Positions 51,603-60,167 of a stretch of 64,000 nucleotides of DNA are shown here, in pieces (within the stretch, counting starts at the first letter, position 1; every line of letters begins with the position of its first letter). The translations under genes and the position numbers were made by a program. This DNA comes from an uncultured Paracoccaceae bacterium (GTDB lineage: Bacteria; Pseudomonadota; Alphaproteobacteria; Rhodobacterales; Rhodobacteraceae), in NCBI GenBank assembly GCA_947503175.1, contig CANNCO010000002.1:620001-684000 (forward strand), read 5' to 3'. The notes under the pieces are model-generated. The model was not told the origin of the DNA. It was given only the letters and a program-made list of their open reading frames with translations, and made no database searches.

Positions 51603-52439
51603 CTAGCTCAGCCACCGCTTGCGGCGCCGGTAACTGCGCACGTCGCGAAACGACCGGCGCCCCTCATCCGAAACGCCCAGATAGAACTCCTTCACGTCGT
51701 CGTTCTCGCGCAGCCGCTCCGCATCGCCATCCATCACGATCCGCCCGCTTTCAAGGATGTACCCGTAATGGGCAAACCGCAGCGCGACATTCGTGTTCTG
51801 CTCCGCGAGAAGGAAACTCACCCCCTCCTGCTCGTTCAGGCTCCGCACGCGCTCGAAAATATCCTCGACCAGTTGCGGCGCCAGCCCCATGGACGGCTCG
51901 TCCAGCAGGATCATCTCGGGCCGGCTCATCAACGCCCGTCCGATCGCCGTCATCTGCTGCTCGCCACCACTGGTATAGCCCGCCTGACTGCGCCGCCGTT
52001 CCTTCAGCCGCGGAAAATAGGTATAGACCAGCTCCAGATCCCGCTCGATCTCGGCCCGGCCATCCCGGCGGGTATAGGCCCCGGTCAGCAGGTTTTCCTC
52101 GACGGTCAGATGCTCAAAGCAATGCCGCCCCTCCATCACCTGAATGACGCCCTTCCGGACAAGCGCCGCCGGATCCAGATCCTGCACACGCTCGCCGCGA
52201 TAGGTGATCGAGCCCTTCGTCACCTCGCCCCGTTCCGCGCCCAGCAGGTTCGAGATCGCCTTCAGCGTCGTGGTCTTCCCCGCGCCGTTTCCGCCCAGAA
52301 GCGCCGTGATCCCACCCTTCGGCACGCTCAGGGACACGCCCTTCAGCACAAGGATCACGTGGTCATAAATGACCTCGATATTGCTGACTTCCAGCAGGGT
52401 CTCCGCTTCAGGAACGGCGTTTGTGGCAGCTTCGGACAT
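51603..52439 (-). CDS. livF: Branched-chain-type ABC transporter ATPase LivF
   Basis: A 278-residue ATPase: Walker A LLGGNGAGKTT near residue 48, signature YTSGGEQQMTAIGRALM, Walker B MILLDEPSMGLAP and switch-like VSFLLAEQNTNVAL, all of LivF type. A C-terminal extension ends in basic residues RRRKRW. One of two ATPases of the Liv-type importer. Last transport gene of the operon, 68 bp after livJ. Confidence 0.9.
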   Translation of the reverse strand: MSEAATNAVPEAETLLEVSNIEVIYDHVILVLKGVSLSVPKGGITALLGGNGAGKTTTLKAISNLLGAERGEVTKGSITYRGERVQDLDPAALVRKGVIQVMEGRHCFEHLTVEENLLTGAYTRRDGRAEIERDLELVYTYFPRLKERRRSQAGYTSGGEQQMTAIGRALMSRPEMILLDEPSMGLAPQLVEDIFERVRSLNEQEGVSFLLAEQNTNVALRFAHYGYILESGRIVMDGDAERLRENDDVKEFYLGVSDEGRRSFRDVRSYRRRKRWLS

Positions 52440-52507
52440 CGGGTTTCATTGTTCCAGAAATACTCAAAGCCCCCGGCGGCAGCGCAAACCGCCGCCGGGG
52501 GAAAGTC

Positions 52508-53803
52508 TCAGCTGTCACAGTCCTCGTTGACCGGCCACGGCGCATTGGCCGCCGCGTATTCCGCCGCCTTCTCCGCCTCCAGCGGATCGATGGCCGCCCG
52601 GTCCGCAGTCAGCAGGTCCGACGCCTGAACGAACTTCGCGCCATCCCATTCGATCATCCAGCCACCGGAATGGCCGGTGTGATCCGAACACGAGGTCGAA
52701 AACGGCGCCATCATGCCGGTCAGGCCCAACTCGTCGATCCGCGCCTGGGTGAAGTCCAGATTGGCCAGGCCGTCTCGCAGCTGCGGCGCGCTGATCTCGG
52801 CGGTTCCATGCATCTCCTGCGCGACCCGGATACCCTCGGCCAGAATTGCAGAGATCACGACCCCGCGGCCATAGAACACCTCGTCCAGCTCTTCTGCGCT
52901 GGCCAGCGTCTTGCCCGTGTCCACCACATGCTCGCGGATTGCGGCCATCACCGGTGCATCCGGGTTCGGCAGCGACCACGAAATCGCGCGATAGCCCGCG
53001 CCGTCCTCACCCACCAGTTGCAGGTCGTCCGAGTGGCCCGACCACCAGACGCCCACGAACTGATCCATCGGATAGCGCGTCTTGACGGCCTCGGTGATCG
53101 CACCGGCATTCATCGCACCCCAGCCCCACATGATCACGAAATCCGGGCGCTCGCGCCGGATCTGCAGCCACTGGGCCGACTGGTTCTGCATCTCGCTCAG
53201 ACCGACCGGGATCGGCAGCAACTCGAACCCGTGCTTCTCGGCCATCGCTTCGAACAGGGGCAGGGGCTCCTTGCCATAGGGGTGGTCCAGATGCAGATGC
53301 GCGATCTTCTTGCCTTCAAGGTTCGAAAGATCCCCGTCCGAGATTGCCTGAAGAAGCATCGATGCGCCGTCCCAGTAGGACGCCGGCGGGTTGAACGCCC
53401 ACTGGAACGTCTTGCCGTCCGACATCGGGCTGAACCCGTAGCCTGGGGCAAGGATCGGGATCTGGTCCACATTGGTCTTGGGCAGCACCTGAAGGGTGAT
53501 ACCCGTCGACCATGGCTGGGTCACGATCGCCGCGCCCTTGGTCCGCTCATAGCATTCCACACCCTTCTCGGTGGAATAGCCGGTCTCGCATTCCTCGAAA
53601 TTGATCGGAATGCCGCCGATCCCGCCATCGCGGGCATTCAGCATGTCCATATAGTCCTTCTGCCCGTTCATCAGCGGAATGCCCGTGGCCGCAAACGGCC
53701 CGGTGCGGTAGCTGAGGTTCGGGGTGAACAGTTCCTGCGCGACGGCCCCGGTCCCGAAGGCCGCAACCGCACCCGCAAGCGCCAGTCTGGTCAGTTGTTT
53801 CAT
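52508..53803 (-). CDS. livJ: Liv-type ABC transporter substrate-binding protein
   Basis: A 431-residue periplasmic binding protein of the type-1 (LivJ/aromatic-acid) family. The signal peptide ends at GAVAQ. Motifs include IPLMNGQKDYMDMLNARDGG, KKIAHLHLDHPYGKEPL and DFVIMWGWGAMNAGAI. The ATG follows a strong AAGGGAGG site at 53803; the longer upstream frame would overlap livM and is rejected. Length and the LCFA-CoA and PaaK-type ligases nearby suggest an aromatic or other hydrophobic carboxylate rather than leucine. Confidence 0.9.
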   Translation of the reverse strand: MKQLTRLALAGAVAAFGTGAVAQELFTPNLSYRTGPFAATGIPLMNGQKDYMDMLNARDGGIGGIPINFEECETGYSTEKGVECYERTKGAAIVTQPWSTGITLQVLPKTNVDQIPILAPGYGFSPMSDGKTFQWAFNPPASYWDGASMLLQAISDGDLSNLEGKKIAHLHLDHPYGKEPLPLFEAMAEKHGFELLPIPVGLSEMQNQSAQWLQIRRERPDFVIMWGWGAMNAGAITEAVKTRYPMDQFVGVWWSGHSDDLQLVGEDGAGYRAISWSLPNPDAPVMAAIREHVVDTGKTLASAEELDEVFYGRGVVISAILAEGIRVAQEMHGTAEISAPQLRDGLANLDFTQARIDELGLTGMMAPFSTSCSDHTGHSGGWMIEWDGAKFVQASDLLTADRAAIDPLEAEKAAEYAAANAPWPVNEDCDS

Positions 53804-53838
53804 GGTTTTCCTCCCTTTTTCCCTTGCTTGGGCCGCCC

Positions 53839-54915
53839 TCAATAGGGGAACGGCCAGTGGATCAGTTTCTCGCGAATAAGCGCCCAGAGGCGTGCGAGCC
53901 CGTGCGGCTCGACGATCAGAAAGAACACGATCAGCGCGCCCACGATCATCACGTTGATATGCTCGACCGTTGCCGATTTGATGTCCAATCCAAACACCTC
54001 CGGCACCGTGTTCAGCACCACCGGCAGGGCCACGATCAGGATCGCGCCCAGCCAGTTGCCAAGGATCGACCCCAGCCCGCCGATGATCGCAATGAACAAC
54101 ACCCGGAACGACAACTCGATGTCGAACAGATTCGGCTCCGCCGCGCCCCGCCATGAGAAGACGAACAGGGCGCCCGCGACGCCAACGATATAGCTTGAGA
54201 CCGCAAACGCGGTCAGCTTGGCCTTCAACAGGTTGATCCCGATCAGCTCGGCGGCGATATCCATATCGCGCACCGCCTTCCACGACCGGCCCAGATTGCC
54301 CCGCGTCAGGTTGATCGCCACCAGCGTCAGAAGCGTCACCACGACCAGCACAAAGTAATACTGCGCCTGAGACGTCGCCAAAGGCCCGGCGAAATGCACG
54401 CCGAAGATCTCGACATTGGGCACCTGAATGGCCCCGCTGGCGTTATAGTTATAAAGCCACGCCCATTTCTCAAAGAGCCAGATCAGGAAAAACTGCGCCG
54501 CGAGCGTCGCAATCGCCAGATAGAACCCCTTGATCCGCAGGCTGGGCAGCCCGAACATCACGCCCACCGCCGCCGAAAACAGGCCCGAGGCCAGCACCGC
54601 CACCAGCAGGTTCATTTCAGGGAAGATCGTGATCATCTTGTAGCACGCATAGGCCCCCACCCCCATGAACGCGCCCGTGCCAAGGCTCAACTGCCCCGCA
54701 TAGCCGGTCAGAATGTTCAGCCCCGTCGCCGCCAGCGCATAGATCAGAACCGGGATCAGCAACGTCTGAAACGCAAACTCGCTCGCCGTAAACGGCAGGA
54801 TCGCCCAGGCAAAGATCAGGATCAGCCCCAGCAGGATCGCATCCTGCCGGATCGGAAACAGCGCCTGATCGCTCCGATAGGTCGTCTTGAACTGGCCGGA
54901 GGTTCTATAGAGCAT
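53839..54915 (-). CDS. livM: Liv-type ABC transporter permease LivM
   Basis: A 358-residue permease with about nine membrane segments. Characteristic LivM blocks: YALAATGLNILTGYAGQLSLGTGAFMGVGAY, FGLPSLRIKGFYLAIATLA and GGLGSILGNWLGAILI. ATG 54915 has AGAGG eight bases upstream and overlaps the stop of the small membrane gene by one base. A typical partner of LivH. Confidence 0.92.
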   Translation of the reverse strand: MLYRTSGQFKTTYRSDQALFPIRQDAILLGLILIFAWAILPFTASEFAFQTLLIPVLIYALAATGLNILTGYAGQLSLGTGAFMGVGAYACYKMITIFPEMNLLVAVLASGLFSAAVGVMFGLPSLRIKGFYLAIATLAAQFFLIWLFEKWAWLYNYNASGAIQVPNVEIFGVHFAGPLATSQAQYYFVLVVVTLLTLVAINLTRGNLGRSWKAVRDMDIAAELIGINLLKAKLTAFAVSSYIVGVAGALFVFSWRGAAEPNLFDIELSFRVLFIAIIGGLGSILGNWLGAILIVALPVVLNTVPEVFGLDIKSATVEHINVMIVGALIVFFLIVEPHGLARLWALIREKLIHWPFPY

Positions 54916-55172
54916 CAGATGACCTCTCGCTTCGCAGCAAAAGCGCCGGCTATGGCAACGAGGCCTCCAAACCCGATCGTCCACAGCCCATCAGACACCG
55001 CCCGGACATAGGCTGCAAAAAGGATAACCCTTTCGCCGCCAAGCACATCACCGGCATTAAACATGATGGCGCTGCGTGTGATGACGACCTCGGCCAAGCC
55101 TGCACCAATTTCAAGAATCCCAACGATCACCAGCACGGATCCGAGAAACACCACCAAAGATCTCGGTATCAT
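54915..55172 (-). CDS. Small two-helix membrane protein inserted in the liv operon
   Basis: An 85-residue protein with two hydrophobic segments (about 6-30 and 63-80) separated by a short polar loop. It starts in a TGATG overlap with the VOC gene and ends in a one-base overlap with livM, so it is a genuine operon member. I do not recognise a family. Possibly an accessory of the transporter membrane complex. It is below the size many gene finders favour. Confidence 0.72.
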   Translation of the reverse strand: MIPRSLVVFLGSVLVIVGILEIGAGLAEVVITRSAIMFNAGDVLGGERVILFAAYVRAVSDGLWTIGFGGLVAIAGAFAAKREVI

Positions 55173-55537
55173 CACGGCCAATCCTCCCCCTGCGGCTTCA
55201 CCAGACAGAACCGGTGCCCCGTCGGCGCCTCCATCACGATCCAGCCATGCTCGGACCGCTCCACCACCTTTGCCCCGATGGCTTCCAGCCGCGCGGCCTC
55301 CGCTTCCCGATCCGTCGTCTCGAAATCCACATGCACCCGTGGATCGTGATCCACGGCCTGTAAAAGCATCTTCGGATGGCCGGAGTTGTCGCCAAACCAA
55401 GCATATTTGCCCCGGTCGTCAATCGTCCCAGGCTTCCCGAAAACGCCCTCCCAGAACACAACCGCATCGGTCAGATCGTCTGTCTGACAATCAATGACAA
55501 CCACACCCAACCGTGTCTGATGTGTACCCTCAGCCAT
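55172..55537 (-). CDS. VOC (glyoxalase/bleomycin-resistance) superfamily protein
   Basis: A 121-residue VOC-fold protein. The two beta-alpha-beta3 units are seen in LGVVVIDCQTDDLTDAVVFWEGVFG and VHVDFETTDREAEAARLEAIGAKVV, with His and Glu residues that could bind metal, and C-terminal PTGHRFCLVKPQGEDWP. ATG 55537 has GGAGG five bases upstream. It sits between livH and livM and is translationally coupled to the following small gene. It could be a dioxygenase-like or isomerase step for the imported compound; activity is unknown. Confidence 0.83.
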   Translation of the reverse strand: MAEGTHQTRLGVVVIDCQTDDLTDAVVFWEGVFGKPGTIDDRGKYAWFGDNSGHPKMLLQAVDHDPRVHVDFETTDREAEAARLEAIGAKVVERSEHGWIVMEAPTGHRFCLVKPQGEDWP

Positions 55538-55625
55538 TCAAACCTCCGCAGTCCCGGACCCGATCCGGGACCTCCACGTTGCAAGTTGCAGGTTGTGTCC
55601 CGCCCGTTCGTGACTGAAACGCCAT

Positions 55626-56585
55626 TCAAACCCGCTCAATGATCTTCTCCCCGAACAGGCCCTGCGGACGGAACAACAGCACCGTGAGCGCCAGCACATA
55701 GGCAAACCACCCCTCGGTCCCGCCACCCATCAGGGGCTGACCCCAATAGATCTCGAACAACTTCTCCAGAACGCCAATCGCAATCCCGCCGACAATCGCG
55801 CCCGAGATACTCTCAAGCCCGCCCAGCATCAGAACCGGCAACGCCTTCAGCGCGATGATCTCCAGCGCGAAACTCACGCCCGCCCGGCTCCCCCACGCGA
55901 TACCCGTCATCAATGCGATGATCCCGGCCATGAACCAGACCAGAACCCAGATCGTCGTCAGCGAAATCCCCACGCTCAGCGCCGCCTGCGGGTCGTCGCC
56001 CAGGGCCCGGATCGCCCGGCCCATTTTCGACCGGTTCAGGAACACCAAAAGCGCCGCCACCATCAGCGCGGCCCCCACCACCACGGTGATATCCCGCGCC
56101 TCGATCAGCAAGAACCCATCGAACGGATTGAACTCCAGCGACGCATCGGGGATGCCAAGCTCGTCCGAGATCATCTGCTTGTTCTCGCCGCCGAATATGA
56201 TCTCGCCGCCGCCCACCAGAAACAGGGTGATCCCGATCGTCGCCATGAACAGCATGATGTCGGGCTGCCCCACCAAAGGGCGCAACACCACCCGCTCGAT
56301 CACCACCGCCAGCAGGAACATCACCAGAAGCGTGCCCGCAAAGGCAAACCACGCCGGCAGCCCCATCTGGTGCAAACCCACCAGCGTCAAAGCCGCGAAC
56401 ACCACCATGATGCCTTGGGCGAAATTGAAAATCCGGCTCGACCGGAAGATCAGGACAAAGCCCAGCGCGATCAGCGCGTACAACACGCCCGACACCAGAC
56501 CTTCCCACAAGACCTGCAACAGGAAATCCGGGGCTGCGATCATATCCGCGAACGGGTCGATGAAAACGGCTCTCAGAAACTCCAT
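55626..56585 (-). CDS. livH: Liv-type ABC transporter permease LivH
   Basis: A 319-residue permease with eight or nine helices: VSGVLYALIALGFVLIFRSSRIFNFAQGIMVVFAAL at the N terminus, MFMATIGITLFL-type block, and ALKALPVLMLGGLESISGAIVGGIAIGVLE near the C terminus, all LivH marks. ATG 56585 has GGAGG nine bases upstream; the longer frame is rejected. It is separated from livG by a gap with three tandem 11-bp repeats. Confidence 0.91.
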   Translation of the reverse strand: MEFLRAVFIDPFADMIAAPDFLLQVLWEGLVSGVLYALIALGFVLIFRSSRIFNFAQGIMVVFAALTLVGLHQMGLPAWFAFAGTLLVMFLLAVVIERVVLRPLVGQPDIMLFMATIGITLFLVGGGEIIFGGENKQMISDELGIPDASLEFNPFDGFLLIEARDITVVVGAALMVAALLVFLNRSKMGRAIRALGDDPQAALSVGISLTTIWVLVWFMAGIIALMTGIAWGSRAGVSFALEIIALKALPVLMLGGLESISGAIVGGIAIGVLEKLFEIYWGQPLMGGGTEGWFAYVLALTVLLFRPQGLFGEKIIERV

Positions 56586-56624
56586 CAGCGCGCGCCTCCG
56601 GCCTGCGTTAACCAATTATTATCC

Positions 56625-56661
56625 GCATGGTATGCGCATGGTATGCGCATGGTTTCCGCAT
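56625..56661. repeat. Three tandem 11-bp repeats in the livG-livH gap
   Basis: GCATGGTATGC occurs twice exactly (56625-56635, 56636-56646), then as GCATGGTTTCC (56647-56657) followed by GCAT. Each exact unit has GCAT/ATGC ends that can pair. Too short for a CRISPR array. It could be a slipped-strand duplication or an RNA processing site. Confidence 0.7.
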
Positions 56662-56669
56662 AGGCGTTT

Positions 56670-57491
56670 TCAGTCATGCGCCACCCCCAGATAGGCGTCG
56701 ATCACATCGGGATTGTTGCGCACCTCGTCCGGCGTCCCGTCCCCGATTTTCTTGCCGTAATCCATCACCACGACCCGGTCCGAGATATCCATCACCACGC
56801 CCATATCATGCTCGATCAGCGCGATGGTCGTTCCGAATTCGTCATTAACATCAAGGATAAAGCGGCTCATGTCCTCTTTCTCCTCGACATTCATCCCGGC
56901 CATCGGTTCGTCCAGCAGCAACAGCTTCGGCTCCGCCGCCAGCGCCCGGCCCAGTTCGACCCGCTTCTGCAACCCGTAAGGCAGCTTGCCCACCGGCGTC
57001 TTGCGAATGTGCTGGATCTCCAGAAAGTCGATCACCTTCTCGACCTGCTCCCGGTGCCACATCTCTTCCTGCTCGGCCTTCCCCCACCACAAGGCCTGCG
57101 AGAAAAGCCCCGCCTTCATCATCGTGTTCCGGCCCGTCATTATGTTGTCCAGCGTGCTCATCCCTTTGAACAAAGCAATGTTCTGAAACGTCCGGGCAAT
57201 CCCCTGTTTCGCCACGTCATAGGGCTTCATCGTCGGGCGCTTTTCGCCCCGAAACCAGATCTCGCCCTCCTGCGGATGATAAAAACCGTTGATCACGTTC
57301 AGCATGCTCGACTTGCCCGCGCCATTCGGCCCGATGATCGCGCGCACCTCGCCTTCGCGGATGTCAAAGCTGATGTCCTGAATCGCCGTAACCCCGCCAA
57401 ACCGAAGGGTAATATGGCGCATCTCCATCAAGACACCGCCGATCTGACGACCGTCCTCGGTGGTAAAGGCTTCAATCGGAACTTCGTTCAT
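56670..57491 (-). CDS. livG: Liv-type ABC transporter ATPase LivG
   Basis: A 273-residue ATPase: Walker A IGPNGAGKSSMLNVINGF, LivG-type insertion TMKPYDVAKQGIARTFQNIALFKGMS, signature LPYGLQKRVELGRALA, Walker B LLLLDEPMAGMN and the TTIALIEHDMGVVMDIS switch. It overlaps the small gene upstream by ATGA. It pairs with LivF, LivH, LivM and the binding protein encoded downstream. Confidence 0.92.
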   Translation of the reverse strand: MNEVPIEAFTTEDGRQIGGVLMEMRHITLRFGGVTAIQDISFDIREGEVRAIIGPNGAGKSSMLNVINGFYHPQEGEIWFRGEKRPTMKPYDVAKQGIARTFQNIALFKGMSTLDNIMTGRNTMMKAGLFSQALWWGKAEQEEMWHREQVEKVIDFLEIQHIRKTPVGKLPYGLQKRVELGRALAAEPKLLLLDEPMAGMNVEEKEDMSRFILDVNDEFGTTIALIEHDMGVVMDISDRVVVMDYGKKIGDGTPDEVRNNPDVIDAYLGVAHD

Positions 57492-57832
57492 TGCGGCTTT
57501 GAGGAACGTATCTTTCTGCGTACCTCCTCCATCATACGTTTCAATTCACCGCCAAATCTACGCTTGTCGGTATATGAGAGACATCTACCGATCTCCCGAA
57601 GTCCCGCGAGTTGCCTGTAGCCTTCTGAACCGCCTTTTGCCTTGAACTTCTCAATTGCGAGAATCGCCAATTCCCTTCCGCGACGGCTACGCCGCTGTCG
57701 TTCCTTTTCTCTGCTCAGCGCGAGATCGTCCCTCTGTTTCTCAGAAATCGCATAGGGATTTACTCGCTCATCACCACGTTTTCTGACCAACGTGCGCTTG
57801 TTCTCCGCTTCGTGATCAATCCGGTCGCTCAT
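57488..57832 (-). CDS. Small highly charged unknown protein
   Basis: A 114-residue protein rich in Arg, Lys and Glu, with long helix-prone stretches (SEKQRDDLALSREKERQRRS; YTDKRRFGGELKRMMEEVRR). ATG 57832 has GAGG seven bases upstream, and its stop overlaps livG by ATGA, which supports a real coupled gene. No family recognised. Base composition is less G/C-rich than its neighbours, suggesting later insertion into the operon. Nucleic-acid or protein binding is possible. Confidence 0.6.
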   Translation of the reverse strand: MSDRIDHEAENKRTLVRKRGDERVNPYAISEKQRDDLALSREKERQRRSRRGRELAILAIEKFKAKGGSEGYRQLAGLREIGRCLSYTDKRRFGGELKRMMEEVRRKIRSSKPQ

Positions 57833-57942
57833 ACGACAACCTCAAAAAACCGCCATCGAACGGTGCCTTCACGACAAAAGAGTGATCCGGTGGGCATCCT
57901 TGCTGCGTAACAGAACTGCAAAAGGGTGGAGGAGATACTGCA

Positions 57943-58095
57943 ATGGCCGGAAAACGCGAATGGCTTCAGGATCTGGTCGACAACTTTATCGACAGCATCC
58001 TTGACCCCGAGACCGCCGAACAGGGTCTTGTCAGAGTTCCGGTTGGCCCAAGGCCCGGGGATGACCGTCGCCAGCCCCGAAGTGATCGACCCTAG
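57943..58095 (+). CDS. Very small protein on the opposite strand of the liv operon
   Basis: A 50-residue frame on the plus strand with TGGAGGAG eight bases before ATG. It begins MAGKREWLQDLVDNFIDSIL, an amphipathic helical start rich in acidic residues, and ends with a basic, Pro/Arg-rich tail (GPRPGDDRRQPRSDRP). The composition looks like a real short protein. It lies between two minus-strand operon genes, so it may be an independent insertion. A minus-strand frame over the same bases (57829-58101) is less protein-like. No family recognised. Confidence 0.5.
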   Translation: MAGKREWLQDLVDNFIDSILDPETAEQGLVRVPVGPRPGDDRRQPRSDRP

Positions 58096-58097
58096 CC

Positions 58098-60065
58098 TCA
58101 TTCCGCGGCCACCTTCTGGGCGACCGGCGCGACTTTCGCATCCCGGATTTCCAGCGTCGCAGAAATGCTTCCCTTCCGACCGTCCTCATAGGTGACCTCC
58201 GTCACGGTCGAGATGCTTTTCGACCCATCGTACAGCGCGTTAATCAGATCGCCGTATTTCTCTTCGATGATCCGTCTACGCACTTTCCGGGTCCGGGTCA
58301 GTTCCCCGTCATCGGCATCCAGTTCCTTGTGCAGCACCAGAAACCGATGCACCTGACACCCGGCCAGCATCGTATCCGAGGCAAGCGAGATATTCACCTC
58401 TTCCACATGGCTTTGAACCGCATCCAGAACCTGCTTGTGCCCCGCCAGTTCCTGGTAGGACGCGTAAGAGATATTGTTCCGCTCGGCCCAGTTCCCCACC
58501 GCCGTTAAGTCGATGTTAATAAATGCGCAGCACATCTCGCGATCCGCACCAAAGACCACGGATTCGAGGATGTTGGGATAGAATTTCAGTTTGTTTTCAA
58601 CGTACTTGGGCGCGAACAGCGCGCCATCGGCCATCTTGCCCACATCCTTCGCCCGGTCGATGATCCGAAGATGCCCGGTGCCTTCCTCAAAGAAACCCGC
58701 ATCGCCTGTCGCGACCCAGCCCTCCGGGTCCTTCGTATCCTTCGTCGAGTCCGGGTTCTTATAGTATTCCACGAAGGTTCCGGGCGAGCGATAGAACACC
58801 TCGCCCGACTCTGCGATCTTCACTTCCACCCCCGGCGACGGCACGCCCACTGTATCGGCGCGCACCTCTCCGTCCGGCTGCTGCGTGATGAAAACGCTCG
58901 CCTCGGTCTGACCGTAAAGCTGTTTCAGGTTGATCCCCAGCGAGCGATAGAATTCAAAGATTTCCGGGCCGATTGCCTCGCCCGCCGTGTACCCCACACG
59001 CACCTTCGACATGCCCGCCCGGTTCCGCAAGGGACCATAGACCAGCACATCGCCCAGCGCGTATTTCAGCCGGTCCCACAGGCCCACGGGCTTGCCGTCC
59101 ATCAGGTTCGGGCCGACCTTGCGCGCATGGGCCATGAAGTGATCGAACATCTTCTTCTTAAGCGGCCCGGCATCCTCCATCCGGATCATGATCTGCGTCA
59201 ACAGACCCTCGAAATACCGGGGCGGCGCGAAGAAATAGGTGGGCGCAATCTCGCGCAGATCCTCCTGCATCGTGTTCGCACCCTCGGGGCAGTTCACGCA
59301 GAACCCGGTCCAGTAGGCCTGACCGACCGAAAAGATGAAATCACCCACCCATGCCATTGGCAGGTAGGCAAGGATCTCGTCGCCCGGCCCCAGATCGTCG
59401 AACTCACTGGAAGACTTGGACGCCTCGATGATGTTCCGGTTCGACAGGACCACGCCTTTCGGCCGCCCCGTCGTTCCCGATGTATAGAGCATTACGCAGG
59501 TATCATCATACCCCAATGCATCCATCCGCGCCTGCACCTCACCATCAAACCGATCATGCGCCGCCCGCCCGGTTTTCTGAACATCTTCCAGCGCGTTCAT
59601 CCGGGTGTGATCGTATTTCCGCATCCCCCGGCGGTCCTGATAGATGATATGCTCGATATGCCCCACGCGGTCGGCGATCTCGAGAACCTTGTCCACCTGC
59701 TCCTGATCCTCGGCGACGATGAACCGCGCCCCGCAATGGTCCAGCACATAGGCCATCTCTTCGGCCACCGCGTCCTGATAGAGCGGCACCGGGATCGCGC
59801 CGCACATCTGTGCCGCCACCATCGACCAGTAAAGCGCGGGCCGGTTCGTCCCGATGATCGCCACATGATCACCCGGCGCCACACCAAGCTCAAGAAATCC
59901 TAAAGCCAGCGCGCGGGTCTCCTCAGCCGCCTCGGCCCAGGTCCAGCTTTGCCAGATTCCGTACTCTTTTTCCCGAAAGGCTGGCTTGTCCCCGAATACA
60001 CGCGCGTTGCGCGCCAGAAGCGCGGGAATGGAAACAAGGGCGTCCTGCGCCTTTGTGTCTGCCAA
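58098..60065 (-). CDS. Long-chain-type acyl-CoA synthetase (AMP-forming)
   Basis: A 655-residue ANL-superfamily synthetase of the FAA1/ACSBG type. The AMP motif is MLYTSGTTGRPKGVVLSNRN near residue 200, then LPMAWVGDF, YGQTEASVF as A5 and WVATGDAGFFEEGTGHLRIIDRAKD as the A7/A8 hinge. The start is TTG 60065 with GGGAGG six bases upstream; a GTG 14 codons earlier lacks a site. First gene of the Liv operon. It would activate the carboxylic acid imported by the Liv-type system. Confidence 0.88.
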   Translation of the reverse strand: MADTKAQDALVSIPALLARNARVFGDKPAFREKEYGIWQSWTWAEAAEETRALALGFLELGVAPGDHVAIIGTNRPALYWSMVAAQMCGAIPVPLYQDAVAEEMAYVLDHCGARFIVAEDQEQVDKVLEIADRVGHIEHIIYQDRRGMRKYDHTRMNALEDVQKTGRAAHDRFDGEVQARMDALGYDDTCVMLYTSGTTGRPKGVVLSNRNIIEASKSSSEFDDLGPGDEILAYLPMAWVGDFIFSVGQAYWTGFCVNCPEGANTMQEDLREIAPTYFFAPPRYFEGLLTQIMIRMEDAGPLKKKMFDHFMAHARKVGPNLMDGKPVGLWDRLKYALGDVLVYGPLRNRAGMSKVRVGYTAGEAIGPEIFEFYRSLGINLKQLYGQTEASVFITQQPDGEVRADTVGVPSPGVEVKIAESGEVFYRSPGTFVEYYKNPDSTKDTKDPEGWVATGDAGFFEEGTGHLRIIDRAKDVGKMADGALFAPKYVENKLKFYPNILESVVFGADREMCCAFINIDLTAVGNWAERNNISYASYQELAGHKQVLDAVQSHVEEVNISLASDTMLAGCQVHRFLVLHKELDADDGELTRTRKVRRRIIEEKYGDLINALYDGSKSISTVTEVTYEDGRKGSISATLEIRDAKVAPVAQKVAAE

Positions 60066-60167
60066 ATCGATCCTCCCGTACCCGGTTCTCCGAGTGTTTC
60101 GCCACATTTACCGGGCGTTATGCGGATGGTGCCGCAGTGACGCGGCCCGGTCAATGCCGCGTTCGTC

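Noticed and set aside
56625-56661. Possible CRISPR or mobile-element repeat
   Set aside because: Only three 11-bp units without spacers, and no cas or transposase gene in the window.
57829-58101. A 90-residue minus-strand frame with ATGA overlaps at both ends
   Set aside because: The overlaps are tempting, but the translation is Cys/aromatic-rich with no protein-like pattern and no good ribosome-binding site, while the opposite strand has a better small gene.
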